This document shows positions 1 through 9,411 of a stretch of DNA of 64,000 nucleotides, piece by piece; the first letter of the stretch is position 1, and every line of letters starts with the position of its first letter. The position numbers were made by a program, and so were the translations under genes. The notes beneath the pieces were generated by a model, which made no database searches, was not told the DNA's origin, and saw nothing but the letters and a program-made list of their open reading frames with translations. Source of the stretch: Acidobacteriota bacterium (GTDB taxonomy: Bacteria; Acidobacteriota; Thermoanaerobaculia; Thermoanaerobaculales; Thermoanaerobaculaceae); the NCBI GenBank assembly GCA_016213675.1, contig JACQZW010000033.1:124001-188000 (forward strand), read 5' to 3'.

Positions 1-2
1 GG

Positions 3-956
3 CCGTGCCTGCTCCCCGACCAGAGTGGCCTGCCAACCTACGTCCCTCTCAACTACGAGCGAAAGTACTTCGGTACGATCACGCTGCGCGAGGCACTCGA
101 GCGCTCGCACAACGCGTCGGCGGTCAAGCTGCAGCAGATGGTCACGGGCGATTCGGTCATCGATGTCGCACGTCGCCTCGGCATGAAGGAGAAGCTCGCC
201 CCCTACCCGACTCTCGCCCTGGGCGCCTTCGAGGTGACGCTCGTCGACCTCGCCGCCGCGTATTCCGGCATCGCCAACCGCGGCGAGGTCGCCGAGCCGT
301 ACTTCATCTCGCGCGTCAAGGACGCGGACGGCAAGGTCATTGGCGAGTCGCGACCAAGGGTGCGGCAAGCGTTGCGCCCAGAGGTGGCGTACCTCATGAC
401 CCATGTCATGGAGGGGGTCATCGATCGCGGCACGGCAGGCTCGGCCGCCGGCTTGCCCGGCAACCTCGCGGGCAAGACCGGCACGACGGACGACTACACC
501 GATGCCTGGTTCATCGGCTCGACGCCACGGATCACCTGCGGGGGGTGGGTCGGCCGCGACTTGAAGGAGCCGATCGGCCGCAAGATGACCGGGGCCGAGG
601 CGGCCCTACCGACCTGGATCCGGTTCATGAAGCCGTACCTGGAGGCTCTCCCCGACAGCATTCGGAACGAGGAGTTCGCGGTGCCGACCGGGGTCGTCCT
701 GGTGCCGGTCGACAAGCGGACCGGCCTACGCGCAACTCCTGCCTGCGGTAACGACGTCTTGCTCGAAGCCGTGCTCGCGGGTCACGAACCGCCTGAGTGC
801 TCGCCTCAGATGCACTCCATCGCGGACCTGGGCTGGCTCGAACAGCTCCCCTACTACACACCGCGACCGAACGAGCCGCCGACGACCGCTGCCGCCATCG
901 AGGCCGCGTTCAGCAAGATGGCCGGGCAGGACCAGAGCAGGAAGGCCGGAAACTGA
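3..956 (+). CDS. Penicillin-binding protein 1A-type transpeptidase, C-terminal part (5' end outside window)
   Basis: The reading frame is open from the window edge and gives 317 residues of a class A penicillin-binding protein; the N-terminal glycosyltransferase part is missing because the window starts inside the gene. It cross-links peptidoglycan in the periplasm. The visible part begins just before the SxN motif (Ser-His-Asn in an 'ALERSHNASAVKL' context) and has the KTG triad as GKTGTT near base 475, followed by the usual DAWFIG and GGWVG segments. The tail after about base 660 holds four cysteines and a short charged end. The upstream SxxK box is not in the window. The class A assignment rests on resemblance to PBP1A C-termini. 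Confidence 0.93.
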   Translation, partial: PCLLPDQSGLPTYVPLNYERKYFGTITLREALERSHNASAVKLQQMVTGDSVIDVARRLGMKEKLAPYPTLALGAFEVTLVDLAAAYSGIANRGEVAEPYFISRVKDADGKVIGESRPRVRQALRPEVAYLMTHVMEGVIDRGTAGSAAGLPGNLAGKTGTTDDYTDAWFIGSTPRITCGGWVGRDLKEPIGRKMTGAEAALPTWIRFMKPYLEALPDSIRNEEFAVPTGVVLVPVDKRTGLRATPACGNDVLLEAVLAGHEPPECSPQMHSIADLGWLEQLPYYTPRPNEPPTTAAAIEAAFSKMAGQDQSRKAGN

Positions 957-1127
957 TTCCAGACCGTGGCCCGGGGCCGGCAGACTCCTGGGAGGAACCA
1001 TCCGATTCCGTGAGGGGGACGCCTTGCCGACCCGACTCCGCGACCCATCTGCCGTGGTAAACTTCCGGCCCGTATGGCGCCAACGACCGTCCACCGCGTC
1101 GCGAGCCTGTCCACAGCCTGAGCAACC

Positions 1128-2144
<1,017 letters not shown>

Positions 2145-2219
2145 GCCTACCCGCAATCGACCGCACGGCCCGGCCACGGGGCCCGTCCGGAGCGTGTCGA
2201 ATCGTGGCAGACTGGACCG

Positions 2220-2561
2220 TCAGCCGCGGACGAACGACATCGCCTGGTCGCGCTCCCAGAAGATCGGGAACACGCTGTCGAGCCGCGTGAGCTTGAGCAG
2301 CGCCTCGAGGCGATGGTGCGGGCGGAACAGCGCCACCTTGCGGTTGGCACGGCTGAACTTCTGCAGGTACCCGACGAGCTCGCCGATCCCGGTCGAGTCG
2401 AGGTAGTCGATCTGCGCGAAGTCGATGATGACGCCGCCCGCTGCGCCGTCGAAGATGCTTTGGAGCTCGGCCGCGAATTGCTGTGCCGACTCGCCCAGCT
2501 TGATGGTGCCGTGAACCTCGAGTACCGTCACGCCCCCATCCTCGGTCCGGTTCATGTGCAT
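2220..2561 (-). CDS. STAS-domain anti-sigma factor antagonist
   Basis: A 113-residue single-domain STAS protein of the SpoIIAA/RsbV type. The switch-serine motif DSTGIG is intact near residues 55-60, so reversible phosphorylation by an anti-sigma kinase is expected. Such proteins release a sigma factor by binding its kinase. No kinase or sigma factor is encoded nearby. The gene is last in the minus-strand run era - acyl carrier protein - hotdog protein - STAS, 26 bp after the hotdog gene. The ATG at 2561 follows a GGGGGA run about 7 bases upstream; an in-frame GTG four codons earlier is possible. Confidence 0.9.
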   Translation of the reverse strand: MHMNRTEDGGVTVLEVHGTIKLGESAQQFAAELQSIFDGAAGGVIIDFAQIDYLDSTGIGELVGYLQKFSRANRKVALFRPHHRLEALLKLTRLDSVFPIFWERDQAMSFVRG

Positions 2562-2587
2562 GGCGACATCCCCCACTCGTGCGAATG

Positions 2588-3094
2588 CTAGCTCGAAACC
2601 GTGATCTGCGCCATGGCGACCAGGGCACCGGCCTTCCGGGCGCGGCAAGAGTAGCGGCGAAGCGACCCGAACGAGCCTTCGGCGGTCACGTCGACCTCGA
2701 TTCGGTCGCCGGCCTCGAGGGGCTGCAGAGCCTCGACCTCGCGGAGCCCGACCAGCCTGAGCCCGTCGCGTCGTTGGGGCGGTTCCACCAGCAGGATGGC
2801 CTGCGCCAGCGCCTCGGCGACCAGCGTCAGCGGCCACGGGCCAGTACCGGTCAGCGCACCACCCGCCGTGCCGAGGACGATAGCGACCCGCCCATCGCCC
2901 ACGATCTCCAGCTTCTCGACCAGGCGGCAGGGGAACGCGTGGGGCACCGCCTCGCGGGCCAGCAGTGACTCGAATGGCCGCGGTAATGGCGCGTCTTGGG
3001 TTGGAGCCAGGCGGCGAGCTGTCCCGGGTTCGGGTGGGAGAGACTCTCCCCCCTCCCCGCTCCCCTCTCCCCTGTCCCTAGGCGTCCGAGACAC
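2588..3094 (-). CDS. FabZ-like hotdog-fold protein lacking the catalytic histidine
   Basis: Up to 168 residues; the conserved hotdog part starts near residue 35. It resembles FabZ-type 3-hydroxyacyl-ACP dehydratases: a 'VPHAFPCRLVEKL' segment corresponds to the FabZ 'LPHRxPFLLVDRV' region, and 'LVAEALAQAILL' matches the hot-dog helix with its conserved Glu and Gln. The HFPxxPxxPG loop that carries the catalytic His is replaced by 'GTGPWPLTL', so normal dehydratase chemistry is doubtful. The start is a GTG at 3094, overlapping the end of the acyl carrier protein gene by 17 bases, and is uncertain because the first 30 residues look unstructured. Coupling to the upstream ACP suggests an acyl-ACP substrate. 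Confidence 0.75.
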   Translation of the reverse strand: MSRTPRDRGEGSGEGGESLPPEPGTARRLAPTQDAPLPRPFESLLAREAVPHAFPCRLVEKLEIVGDGRVAIVLGTAGGALTGTGPWPLTLVAEALAQAILLVEPPQRRDGLRLVGLREVEALQPLEAGDRIEVDVTAEGSFGSLRRYSCRARKAGALVAMAQITVSS

Positions 3095-3347
3095 CCTTGC
3101 CCCGCAGGAACTCGACGAGGGAATCGACCGAGGCGAACGCCTTGGCGCCGACCTCCTCGTCCTGGATGCGGACGCCGAACGTCTTCTCGATGCCGATCAC
3201 CAGCTCCAGCGCGTCGATGGAGTCAAGTCCGAGGCCGTCGCCGAACAGCGGCGCAGCGGCATCGATCTCATCGGGTGACATACCCTCGAGCTGCAAGCGT
3301 TCGATGATGAGTTCCTTGACCTTGCGGTGGAGTGGTGTGTGGGTCAT
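3078..3347 (-). CDS. Acyl carrier protein
   Basis: An 89-residue acyl carrier protein. The phosphopantetheine attachment motif is DSIDALE near residues 42-48, within a GLGLDSID context. The three or four helices and acidic composition are normal. The ATG at 3347 is taken because the protein begins with MTHTPLHRK; upstream codons encode an Arg-rich stretch in the era-acp gap. It lies 70 bp downstream of era and overlaps the following hotdog gene. Its separation from any fab cluster in this window, and the dedicated hotdog partner, suggest a specialised ACP rather than the housekeeping AcpP. That specialisation is inference. Confidence 0.92.
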   Translation of the reverse strand: MTHTPLHRKVKELIIERLQLEGMSPDEIDAAAPLFGDGLGLDSIDALELVIGIEKTFGVRIQDEEVGAKAFASVDSLVEFLRGKGVSDA

Positions 3348-3417
3348 CGCGATCCGTGTCCTCCTCGGCCGCGCAGTATAGCCGAGTTGATCCGGCGGAC
3401 GCCTCGCGCGCGCCCGC

Positions 3418-4362
3418 CTACGCTTTCTCGCCGTCGCCGTCGGGACCTTCGGGGGGCGCCCACGCCGCTTCCATGGGCTCGAGGTCGCGGAGCACCCGGG
3501 GGTCCTCGCGCCATCCCGGCTTGGCCTTGACCTCGAGGTCCAGGTAGACACGCGCGCCCAGCAGCGCCTCGATCTGGGTACGCGCCGCCGTGCCGATCGC
3601 CCGGATCATCGCCCCCCGGTTGCCGATCACGATGCCCTTCTGACTGTCCCGGTCGACCACGATGTCGGCGAAGACCTTGAGCAGCGTGCCGCGGGGCCCT
3701 TCCGTCTCCTCGTACTGCCGGATGAGGACCGCCGAGGTGAACGGCAGCTCCTTTTCGACACGCTCGAGCAGCGCCTCGCGGATCAGCTCGGCGACGTAGA
3801 AGCGCTCGGTCTGGGTCGTGGTCAGCGACGGGTCGAGCAGCGCCTCGCCTTCCGGGAGCGACGCGAAGATCACGTCGCGCAAGGCACCGAGCCCCTTCCT
3901 GGCGAGGGCGGAGATCGGGCAGACCGCGGCGAACTCCCGGTGCGAGGTGTAGAAGCCCACGCTGTCGTCGAGGCGCCGGCTCGCCGCCGCGAGGTCGAGC
4001 TTGTTGGGGACGAGCAACACCGGCGTCTCGACCGGCTCGAGCAGCCCAACGACGAACTCCGCGCCCTTGCCGGGGGCCTCGCCGGCGTCGAAGATCAGCA
4101 CGACCAGGTCGACCTCCTCGAGGGTGTCACGGATCACGTGCATCATCTGCACGTTCATCCGGTGCAGCGGCCGGTGAACCCCGGGGAGATCGAAGAGGAC
4201 CGCCTGTCCACGCGCCTCCGTGAGCACGCCGGCGATCCGGTGACGCGTAGTCTGGGGCTTGTCCGAGACGATGGCGACCTTCTCGCCGAGCAGGGCGTTG
4301 ACGAGCGTGCTCTTGCCCGCGTTGGGCCGACCGAGCAGCGCGACCGTGCCGGACCGACTCAC
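3418..4362 (-). CDS. era: GTPase Era
   Basis: A 314-residue Era GTPase, which binds 16S rRNA and helps 30S ribosome assembly. The G1 motif GRPNAGKST is at residues 11-19, G3 DLPG and G4 NKLD follow, and the C-terminal KH domain has GNRG in 'GIVIGNRGAMIRAIG'. A short acidic tail ends the protein. The GTG at 4362 is chosen because it overlaps the stop of the upstream CBS-domain gene as GTGA and gives the normal Era N-terminus. The neighbours phoH, HD phosphodiesterase, ybeY and the CorC-like gene form a widely conserved RNA and ribosome maintenance operon. Confidence 0.96.
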   Translation of the reverse strand: MSRSGTVALLGRPNAGKSTLVNALLGEKVAIVSDKPQTTRHRIAGVLTEARGQAVLFDLPGVHRPLHRMNVQMMHVIRDTLEEVDLVVLIFDAGEAPGKGAEFVVGLLEPVETPVLLVPNKLDLAAASRRLDDSVGFYTSHREFAAVCPISALARKGLGALRDVIFASLPEGEALLDPSLTTTQTERFYVAELIREALLERVEKELPFTSAVLIRQYEETEGPRGTLLKVFADIVVDRDSQKGIVIGNRGAMIRAIGTAARTQIEALLGARVYLDLEVKAKPGWREDPRVLRDLEPMEAAWAPPEGPDGDGEKA

Positions 4363-5606
4363 GGCGTCAGTTCCTGTCGGCGCACCCGAACCCGGCGCAG
4401 GCGGCGGCGGTCCACCTCGACCGCCACGAGCTCGATGCCCTGCCACGAGGCGGTCTCGCCCACCTTCGGCAGGTGGCCGAGGCGGTCGAGCACGAGGCCG
4501 GCGACCGAGTCGTAGGCCACATCCTCGACCTCGACGCCGAAGAGGCCTTCGAGCACCTCGACGTTGGCGCTGCCGTCCACGAGGTAGGCGCCGTCGGCCT
4601 CGGGCTGCACCTCGGGAGTCTCCCGCTGGTGCTCGTCCTGGATCTCGCCGACAATCTCCTCGAGAACGTCCTCGAGGGTGACGATCCCGGACGTCCCACC
4701 GTACTCGTCGACGACCACCGCAAGCTGCTGTTGACCGCTCTGGAACTCACGCAACAGCTCGTGCAGCGGCTTGGTCTCGGGCACCACGAGGACGGGCCGC
4801 AGCAGCTCACCGGCCGGCGGTCGCTTCCCGGCCAGCACCGCACGCAGAACGTCCTTGACGTGGAGCAGGCCCTCGATGCGATCGAGGGTCTCCCGGTAGA
4901 CCGGAATCCGGGTGAACATCGACTCGGCGAAGCGGGTCTCGACGTCGCCGAAGTCGGCGTCGGCCGGCAAGGCCACGACATCGGTCCTCGGCGTCATGAT
5001 CTCGCGGGCCACGGTGTCCGAGAAGTCCACGATCGAGGCGACGAGCTCGGCGTCCTCGGGCTCGAGAATGCCCGCCTCCTCGCCGGCACCGATGAACGCC
5101 TGCACCTCGTGCTCGTCGACCTCCTCCTCGTCGCCGTCGCCCGGCTGCACCGCCTCCTCCTGGCCGACCATGCGGACCAAGAGCGGGGCGACCGGCCGGA
5201 GTGCGGCGAGCGCGAACGCGGCGAGTCTTTCGACGCGGGCGCCCCGCCCGATGGCGATGCCCAGGGCAACCACCAGGACCCAGCCGCAGAGCAGCAGCGT
5301 CAGGGCCGGCACGTCGCCGGCCCCGGCAAGCCGTGCCCCGCGCATGACCGCCAGCGAGAAGAGCGCCCACGCCACGCCGACGGAGAACAGGAGCGCGAGC
5401 ACCAGGCTCGGGTACGTGTCGCCCCGGCGAGACAGGCCGGGCAGCAGGTGACTGCGGTGCGCCAGGAGCCCGCCGAGCTGGATCGGGCCGAGCCTCACGA
5501 CGGCAACGAACCCGGTCACCGCGCAGGCGAGGAGCATCAGCGTCCCGGCCGCCAGTAACGCCGCGGTGATCGGGTTTGCCCACCAGAGGCCGAACGCGCC
5601 GCTCAC
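4359..5606 (-). CDS. CBS-domain membrane protein of the hemolysin C / CorC type
   Basis: 415 residues. The N-terminal 125 or so residues contain three or more hydrophobic segments, unlike a full CNNM domain in sequence. A tandem CBS pair follows (about residues 200-320, with 'REIMTPRTDVVAL' and 'DEYGGTSGIVTLEDVLEEIVGEI') and then a CorC_HlyC transporter-associated domain to the end. Family members are linked to Mg/Co efflux or ion homeostasis; the substrate cannot be read here. The ATG overlaps the ybeY stop by four bases (ATGA) and the stop overlaps era as GTGA, so the three are translationally coupled. The position between ybeY and era is typical. Confidence 0.92.
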   Translation of the reverse strand: MSGAFGLWWANPITAALLAAGTLMLLACAVTGFVAVVRLGPIQLGGLLAHRSHLLPGLSRRGDTYPSLVLALLFSVGVAWALFSLAVMRGARLAGAGDVPALTLLLCGWVLVVALGIAIGRGARVERLAAFALAALRPVAPLLVRMVGQEEAVQPGDGDEEEVDEHEVQAFIGAGEEAGILEPEDAELVASIVDFSDTVAREIMTPRTDVVALPADADFGDVETRFAESMFTRIPVYRETLDRIEGLLHVKDVLRAVLAGKRPPAGELLRPVLVVPETKPLHELLREFQSGQQQLAVVVDEYGGTSGIVTLEDVLEEIVGEIQDEHQRETPEVQPEADGAYLVDGSANVEVLEGLFGVEVEDVAYDSVAGLVLDRLGHLPKVGETASWQGIELVAVEVDRRRLRRVRVRRQELTP

Positions 5607-6037
5607 GTCAGCAGCTCCCGGCGCAGTCGGTCCTCGAGGGCTTCCATCTCGCCGGAGTCGGCCTCGTGGTCGTGCCCCGACAAGTGGATGATCGCGTGGA
5701 GCAGCAGGACCGCGATCTCGCGCTCGACCGGCACCCCACGCGCCGCGGCTTGCCGCCGCGCGGTCTCGAGCGAGATCGCGACGTCACCGAGGTACGGTGC
5801 GCCGTCGGGAGAGGCGAAGTCCGCCGGGAACGACAGCACGTCCGTCGGTTGGTCCTTGCTGCGGAAGCGGCGGTTGAGCGAGCGGATGGTTGCATCGTCG
5901 GAGACCAGCACGCCGACCTCGGTCGGCCCGTGGCCGAGGAGCTCGAGGGCCTTCGCGGCCAGCCGGCGGAGCGGCGCCGTCGGCCGCCCGCCGGGGTGCC
6001 GCTGCCACGAGAACGTGATGCGGTAGGGGTCAGCCAC
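5603..6037 (-). CDS. ybeY: Endoribonuclease YbeY (rRNA maturation factor)
   Basis: A 144-residue YbeY, a zinc endoribonuclease for 16S rRNA 3' maturation and ribosome quality control. The metal-binding signature appears as HAIIHLSGHDHEAD, giving three histidines, and the preceding 'TDVLSFPAD' and 'YLGDVAISLE' segments are family typical. The GTG at 6037 is preferred: it overlaps the stop of the HD-domain gene by eight bases and removes a Ser/Thr-rich leader that would exist only if translation began at 6091 inside the upstream gene. Confidence 0.95.
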   Translation of the reverse strand: MADPYRITFSWQRHPGGRPTAPLRRLAAKALELLGHGPTEVGVLVSDDATIRSLNRRFRSKDQPTDVLSFPADFASPDGAPYLGDVAISLETARRQAAARGVPVEREIAVLLLHAIIHLSGHDHEADSGEMEALEDRLRRELLT

Positions 6038-8300
6038 GGCGCTGCCGGTTGAAGTCGAAGCCGGGGTAGTCGATGCGGTGGTGGAAGGCATTGGTCAGCA
6101 CCCAGAAGAAGGCGGCCCCGACCTTCTCGATGTCCTTGAGAGTCAGATCGCAATTGTCGAACTGGCCGTCGTCGAGCGCGTTCTTGACGATCTGGTCGAT
6201 CATCCCCTGGATCTTCCCGGGCGTCGGCTCCTGCAACGTCCGGCTGGCGGCCTCGACGGCATCCGCGAGGTGGATGATCCCCATCTCCTTGGTCTTCGGC
6301 CGTGGGCCGGGATAGCGGAAGTCGGTGTCGGAGACCTCGCCGCGATCCGGGCTCTCCTGCTCCTTGGCCCGCGAGTAGAAGTAGCGGATCAGCTTGTTGC
6401 CGTGGTGGGTCGAGATGGCATCGCGGACCGGCTCGGGGAGCTTGTACTGGCGCGCCATCTCGAGGCCCGCCTTGACGTGGTTCGACACGACCAGGGCCGA
6501 CATCCACGGCGTCAGGTGGTCGTGGGGGTTCTCGCCTCGCTGGTTCTCCACGAAGTACTCCGGCTTCGCCATCTTCCCGATATCGTGGTAGTAGCAGCAC
6601 ACCCGGGCGAGCAGCGGGTTGGCGCCGACCGCCTCGGCCGCCGCTTCGGCCAGGTTGGCCATCGCCAGCGAGTGCTGGAACGTACCCGGGGCCTCCACTG
6701 ACAACCTCTTGAGCAGCGGCAGGTTGGGGTTCGACAACTCGAGCAGCCTGATGTCGGTCACCGTGCCCGTCAACGACTCGAGGACGGGCAGCAGGAAGCT
6801 GGCCAGGGCGGCGGCCAGGATGCCACCGACGGCACCGGCCAGGACCTGGGCGGCGAGGACCTGTCCCTCGGGAACTCGGCCGGAGAACAGCGACAGTCCC
6901 GCCACCGCGGCGGCGTTCACCCCGGCCACGAGGACCCCGACCCGGGCGAGGACGTTGCGCTCCTTGAGTCGCTGCGACGCGAAGGCGGCGGCGATCCCGG
7001 CGAACAGCGCGTAGACCGCGACCGAGACCTCGCCCCCGATCATCAGCGACACCAGCACCGCCTGGACGGCCGCGAAGAGCACGGCCACCGGGAGACCGAA
7101 CATCAGACCCGCGAGCAGCGGCCCCGCGGCATGCGGCAGCGCCGGCAGGTAGACCTCGAGGTGGCCGAACGGCTCGCGCATCACGCTCCCTGCGACCGCA
7201 CCCGCGAGGAACGCCGAGGCGCGTTCGAGTGCGAGCATCAGCAGGGTCAGCAGCACGGCGCCGCCGAACTGGCCTTGCACCTCCTCCTTGGACGACGCCG
7301 CCCGGTGGAAGTAGAGGTGCCACGTGAGGGCCAGCAGCCCGAGCAGCAGGACGGTCCCGAACAGCGGCAAGACGTTCCTCGAGGTAGTCCGGTGCGTCGC
7401 CAGCGCCGCCAGCAGGCGGGCCGTCTGCGGCGTGACCTCGTCGCCCCGCCGCACCAGCACACGGCCGCGCGGGAGCCGGACGACCACCTCCTCGACCGAT
7501 GCCGCTGCCTTGAGCCGCCTCGCGAGAGTCTCCGCCCGGTCGAGCAGGACGTTGGGGACGAGGGCTCGCGCGAGCAATGCGGCGAGGTCGGTCCGCCAAC
7601 CTCTCGCAACGATCGGCTCCGCGGCCAGTCGCTGCTCGACCACCTCGGCGAGCCCCGAGCCGCCGTCGAGGAAGCGGTACACGTCGAGCTCGACCCGCTC
7701 GCCGGCGCGGTCCCCGCCGCGCACCGTGATGCCGCGGTCGGCCCCCTGGAGCAGCTCGACCCGGTCGCTCACGATGCCCTGGCGGTAGAGCCTGCCGACG
7801 ATCTCGGCGAGCGCGGCCTGGACCTCCGAACTGAAACGCGCCGCCCGCAGCACCTCGGCCTCCGCGGGCCCCACCGCCAGCCCTCCGGCCGTCGTCAACC
7901 TCCGGGCAAGCGCTTCGGAGCTGCCGCTGGCGTCGGTCCTTCCTTCGTCGAAGATGCGGGCGAGCCGGTCGATCACCGCCTGGGCGACCTCTCCGTCGAG
8001 AACATAGACTGGCAGAACTTCGAGCGACGCCCGGCGCCGCTTCTGGTCGGTGGACTCCGGATCCGGAAGAGTCATCTCGCGGTCGATCACGAGGTCGGCG
8101 GGTGCCACGTCGCCCGCCGCCAGCACCGGGTAGCTGCGCTCCCGGCCCGGCAACACGAGGGCCGTACCGACGACCAGGAACGCCGCGACCCACAGCCACG
8201 TCCCGGCCAGAGCACGCCGGCGCCACTGAACGAACTCACCCCGGCGGACCGCGAGCCGGGCTGCAGTGGTTCGTGGCTTGCGGGGGCTCTTCCCGGTCAC
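6030..8300 (-). CDS. 7TM receptor with intracellular HD phosphohydrolase domain (PgpH-like)
   Basis: 756 residues with the 7TMR-HD layout: one N-terminal membrane helix (about residues 34-53), an extracytoplasmic domain to about residue 295, a block of about seven membrane helices to about 500, then an HD domain. The HD part shows 'GTFQHSLAMANLAE', 'CYYHDIGKM' with the His-Asp pair, 'NPHDHLTPWMS' and 'STHHGNKLIRYFY'. Homologues such as PgpH hydrolyse cyclic di-AMP; that substrate here is inference. The start is GTG at 8300, overlapping the phoH stop as GTGA. phoH-HD-ybeY is a common gene order. Confidence 0.95.
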   Translation of the reverse strand: MTGKSPRKPRTTAARLAVRRGEFVQWRRRALAGTWLWVAAFLVVGTALVLPGRERSYPVLAAGDVAPADLVIDREMTLPDPESTDQKRRRASLEVLPVYVLDGEVAQAVIDRLARIFDEGRTDASGSSEALARRLTTAGGLAVGPAEAEVLRAARFSSEVQAALAEIVGRLYRQGIVSDRVELLQGADRGITVRGGDRAGERVELDVYRFLDGGSGLAEVVEQRLAAEPIVARGWRTDLAALLARALVPNVLLDRAETLARRLKAAASVEEVVVRLPRGRVLVRRGDEVTPQTARLLAALATHRTTSRNVLPLFGTVLLLGLLALTWHLYFHRAASSKEEVQGQFGGAVLLTLLMLALERASAFLAGAVAGSVMREPFGHLEVYLPALPHAAGPLLAGLMFGLPVAVLFAAVQAVLVSLMIGGEVSVAVYALFAGIAAAFASQRLKERNVLARVGVLVAGVNAAAVAGLSLFSGRVPEGQVLAAQVLAGAVGGILAAALASFLLPVLESLTGTVTDIRLLELSNPNLPLLKRLSVEAPGTFQHSLAMANLAEAAAEAVGANPLLARVCCYYHDIGKMAKPEYFVENQRGENPHDHLTPWMSALVVSNHVKAGLEMARQYKLPEPVRDAISTHHGNKLIRYFYSRAKEQESPDRGEVSDTDFRYPGPRPKTKEMGIIHLADAVEAASRTLQEPTPGKIQGMIDQIVKNALDDGQFDNCDLTLKDIEKVGAAFFWVLTNAFHHRIDYPGFDFNRQRRG

Positions 8301-9259
8301 GCCTCTCCTCTGCGCCGCCCCGCTTCGAACTGCTCGTAGGCGTCCACGACCTGCTGGACCAGGCGGTGTCGCACGACGTCCGCCTTGGTGAAGTCGAAGA
8401 ACGAAATGCCCGACATCCCGCCGAGCACCTCGCGGGCCTGGATCAGCCCGGATGGACGGTCGCCGGGCAGGTCAATCTGCGTGACGTCGCCGGTGACGAC
8501 CATCTTCGAGTGGAACCCCATCCGGGTGAGAAACATTTTCATCTGCTCCGGTGTCGTGTTCTGGGCCTCATCGAGAAGCATGAACGAGTCGTTGAGAGTC
8601 CGTCCGCGCATGAACGCCAGCGGGGCTATCTCGATCACGCCACGTTCAAGGTACCGCGCCACCTTCTCGTAGCCGAGAATATCGTACAACGCGTCGTAGA
8701 CCGGCCGCAGGTACGGGTTGACCTTCTCGACCAGGTCGCCGGGGAGGAACCCGAGGCGCTCACCAGCTTCGACCGCCGGGCGCGTGAGCACGATCCGGCG
8801 TACCCGCTTCTCCGCCAACGCGGCCGCGGCCAACGCGACGGCCAGGTAGGTCTTGCCGGTGCCGGCCGGCCCCACCGTGAACACCAGGTCGTGCCGGACG
8901 ACCGTCTGAATGAACAGGCGCTGCTTGAGATTGCGGGGCACCACGACGCGCTTGACGCTATCCGGAATCGAGGCGTCGGTGAAGAATTCGACGAGGTCGA
9001 TGGCCGGATCCTCCTCGAGCACCCGCAACGCCGTCCGGAACTCCTCCTTGCCGACGGCGTACCCGCGGGTGACGAGACGGCCGAGCTCCTCGAGGAGCTT
9101 GCGCGCCATCTCCACCGACTCGGCCGGCCCGTCGAGCGTGACCGTTTCGCCACGGGCGGAAAGGCGCACGCCCAGACGCTCCGAGAGATAGCGGAAGTTC
9201 TCTTCCATCGTCCCCGACAGCGTCTCTAGGCTCTTCTCGGTCAGCGAGATCTCCGTCAT
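8297..9259 (-). CDS. PhoH-family ATPase (YbeZ-like)
   Basis: A 320-residue PhoH protein. Walker A is GPAGTGKTYLA, and Walker B lies in 'FMLLDEAQNTTPEQMKMF', as in RecD-like helicase folds. An N-terminal KH-like region of about 100 residues precedes the ATPase. In E. coli YbeZ works with YbeY on rRNA, and ybeY lies two genes downstream here. The ATG at 9257-9259 begins MTEISLTEKS, with a GGAGAGGAG purine run about 12 bases upstream; upstream codons are low-complexity and lie in the intergenic region. It is the first gene of the operon. Confidence 0.95.
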   Translation of the reverse strand: MTEISLTEKSLETLSGTMEENFRYLSERLGVRLSARGETVTLDGPAESVEMARKLLEELGRLVTRGYAVGKEEFRTALRVLEEDPAIDLVEFFTDASIPDSVKRVVVPRNLKQRLFIQTVVRHDLVFTVGPAGTGKTYLAVALAAAALAEKRVRRIVLTRPAVEAGERLGFLPGDLVEKVNPYLRPVYDALYDILGYEKVARYLERGVIEIAPLAFMRGRTLNDSFMLLDEAQNTTPEQMKMFLTRMGFHSKMVVTGDVTQIDLPGDRPSGLIQAREVLGGMSGISFFDFTKADVVRHRLVQQVVDAYEQFEAGRRRGEA

Positions 9260-9306
9260 TCTGCGAGTGGCTCCTCTCCCGGAACTACCAGAACGGGCGT
9301 GCTGGG

Positions 9307-9318
9307 GACGATCGTCCG
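9307..9318. promoter_or_regulatory. 12-bp perfect palindrome upstream of the phoH operon
   Basis: GGACGATCGTCC is a perfect dyad located 48 bases before the phoH start codon, in the 152-bp gap between the cob(I)alamin adenosyltransferase stop and phoH. It could be an operator for a dimeric regulator of the phoH-era operon. No clear -10 or -35 boxes could be picked out next to it, so this is only a candidate site. Confidence 0.3.
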
Positions 9319-9411
9319 CCTGCCCAAAGAGCTTGCCCGGCGTTGGCCGACTGTCGCCGCACCACCACCCCGCCCTCCGATCGTGCGAATCCGGGTCAGC
9401 ATGGAGGACCG

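Noticed and set aside
957-1127. Promoter for pit from TAAACT near 1058
   Set aside because: No -35 box at 15-19 bases, and the leader would be long; evidence too weak to list.
4363-4446. Longer N-terminus of Era from an upstream start
   Set aside because: It would add 28 Gly/Pro/Arg-rich residues inside the CBS-domain gene; the GTGA overlap gives the normal Era start.
9260-9411. A cobalamin riboswitch near the adenosyltransferase gene
   Set aside because: The adenosyltransferase start overlaps the upstream kinase gene, so there is no leader for it, and the 152-bp gap after it shows no B12-box.
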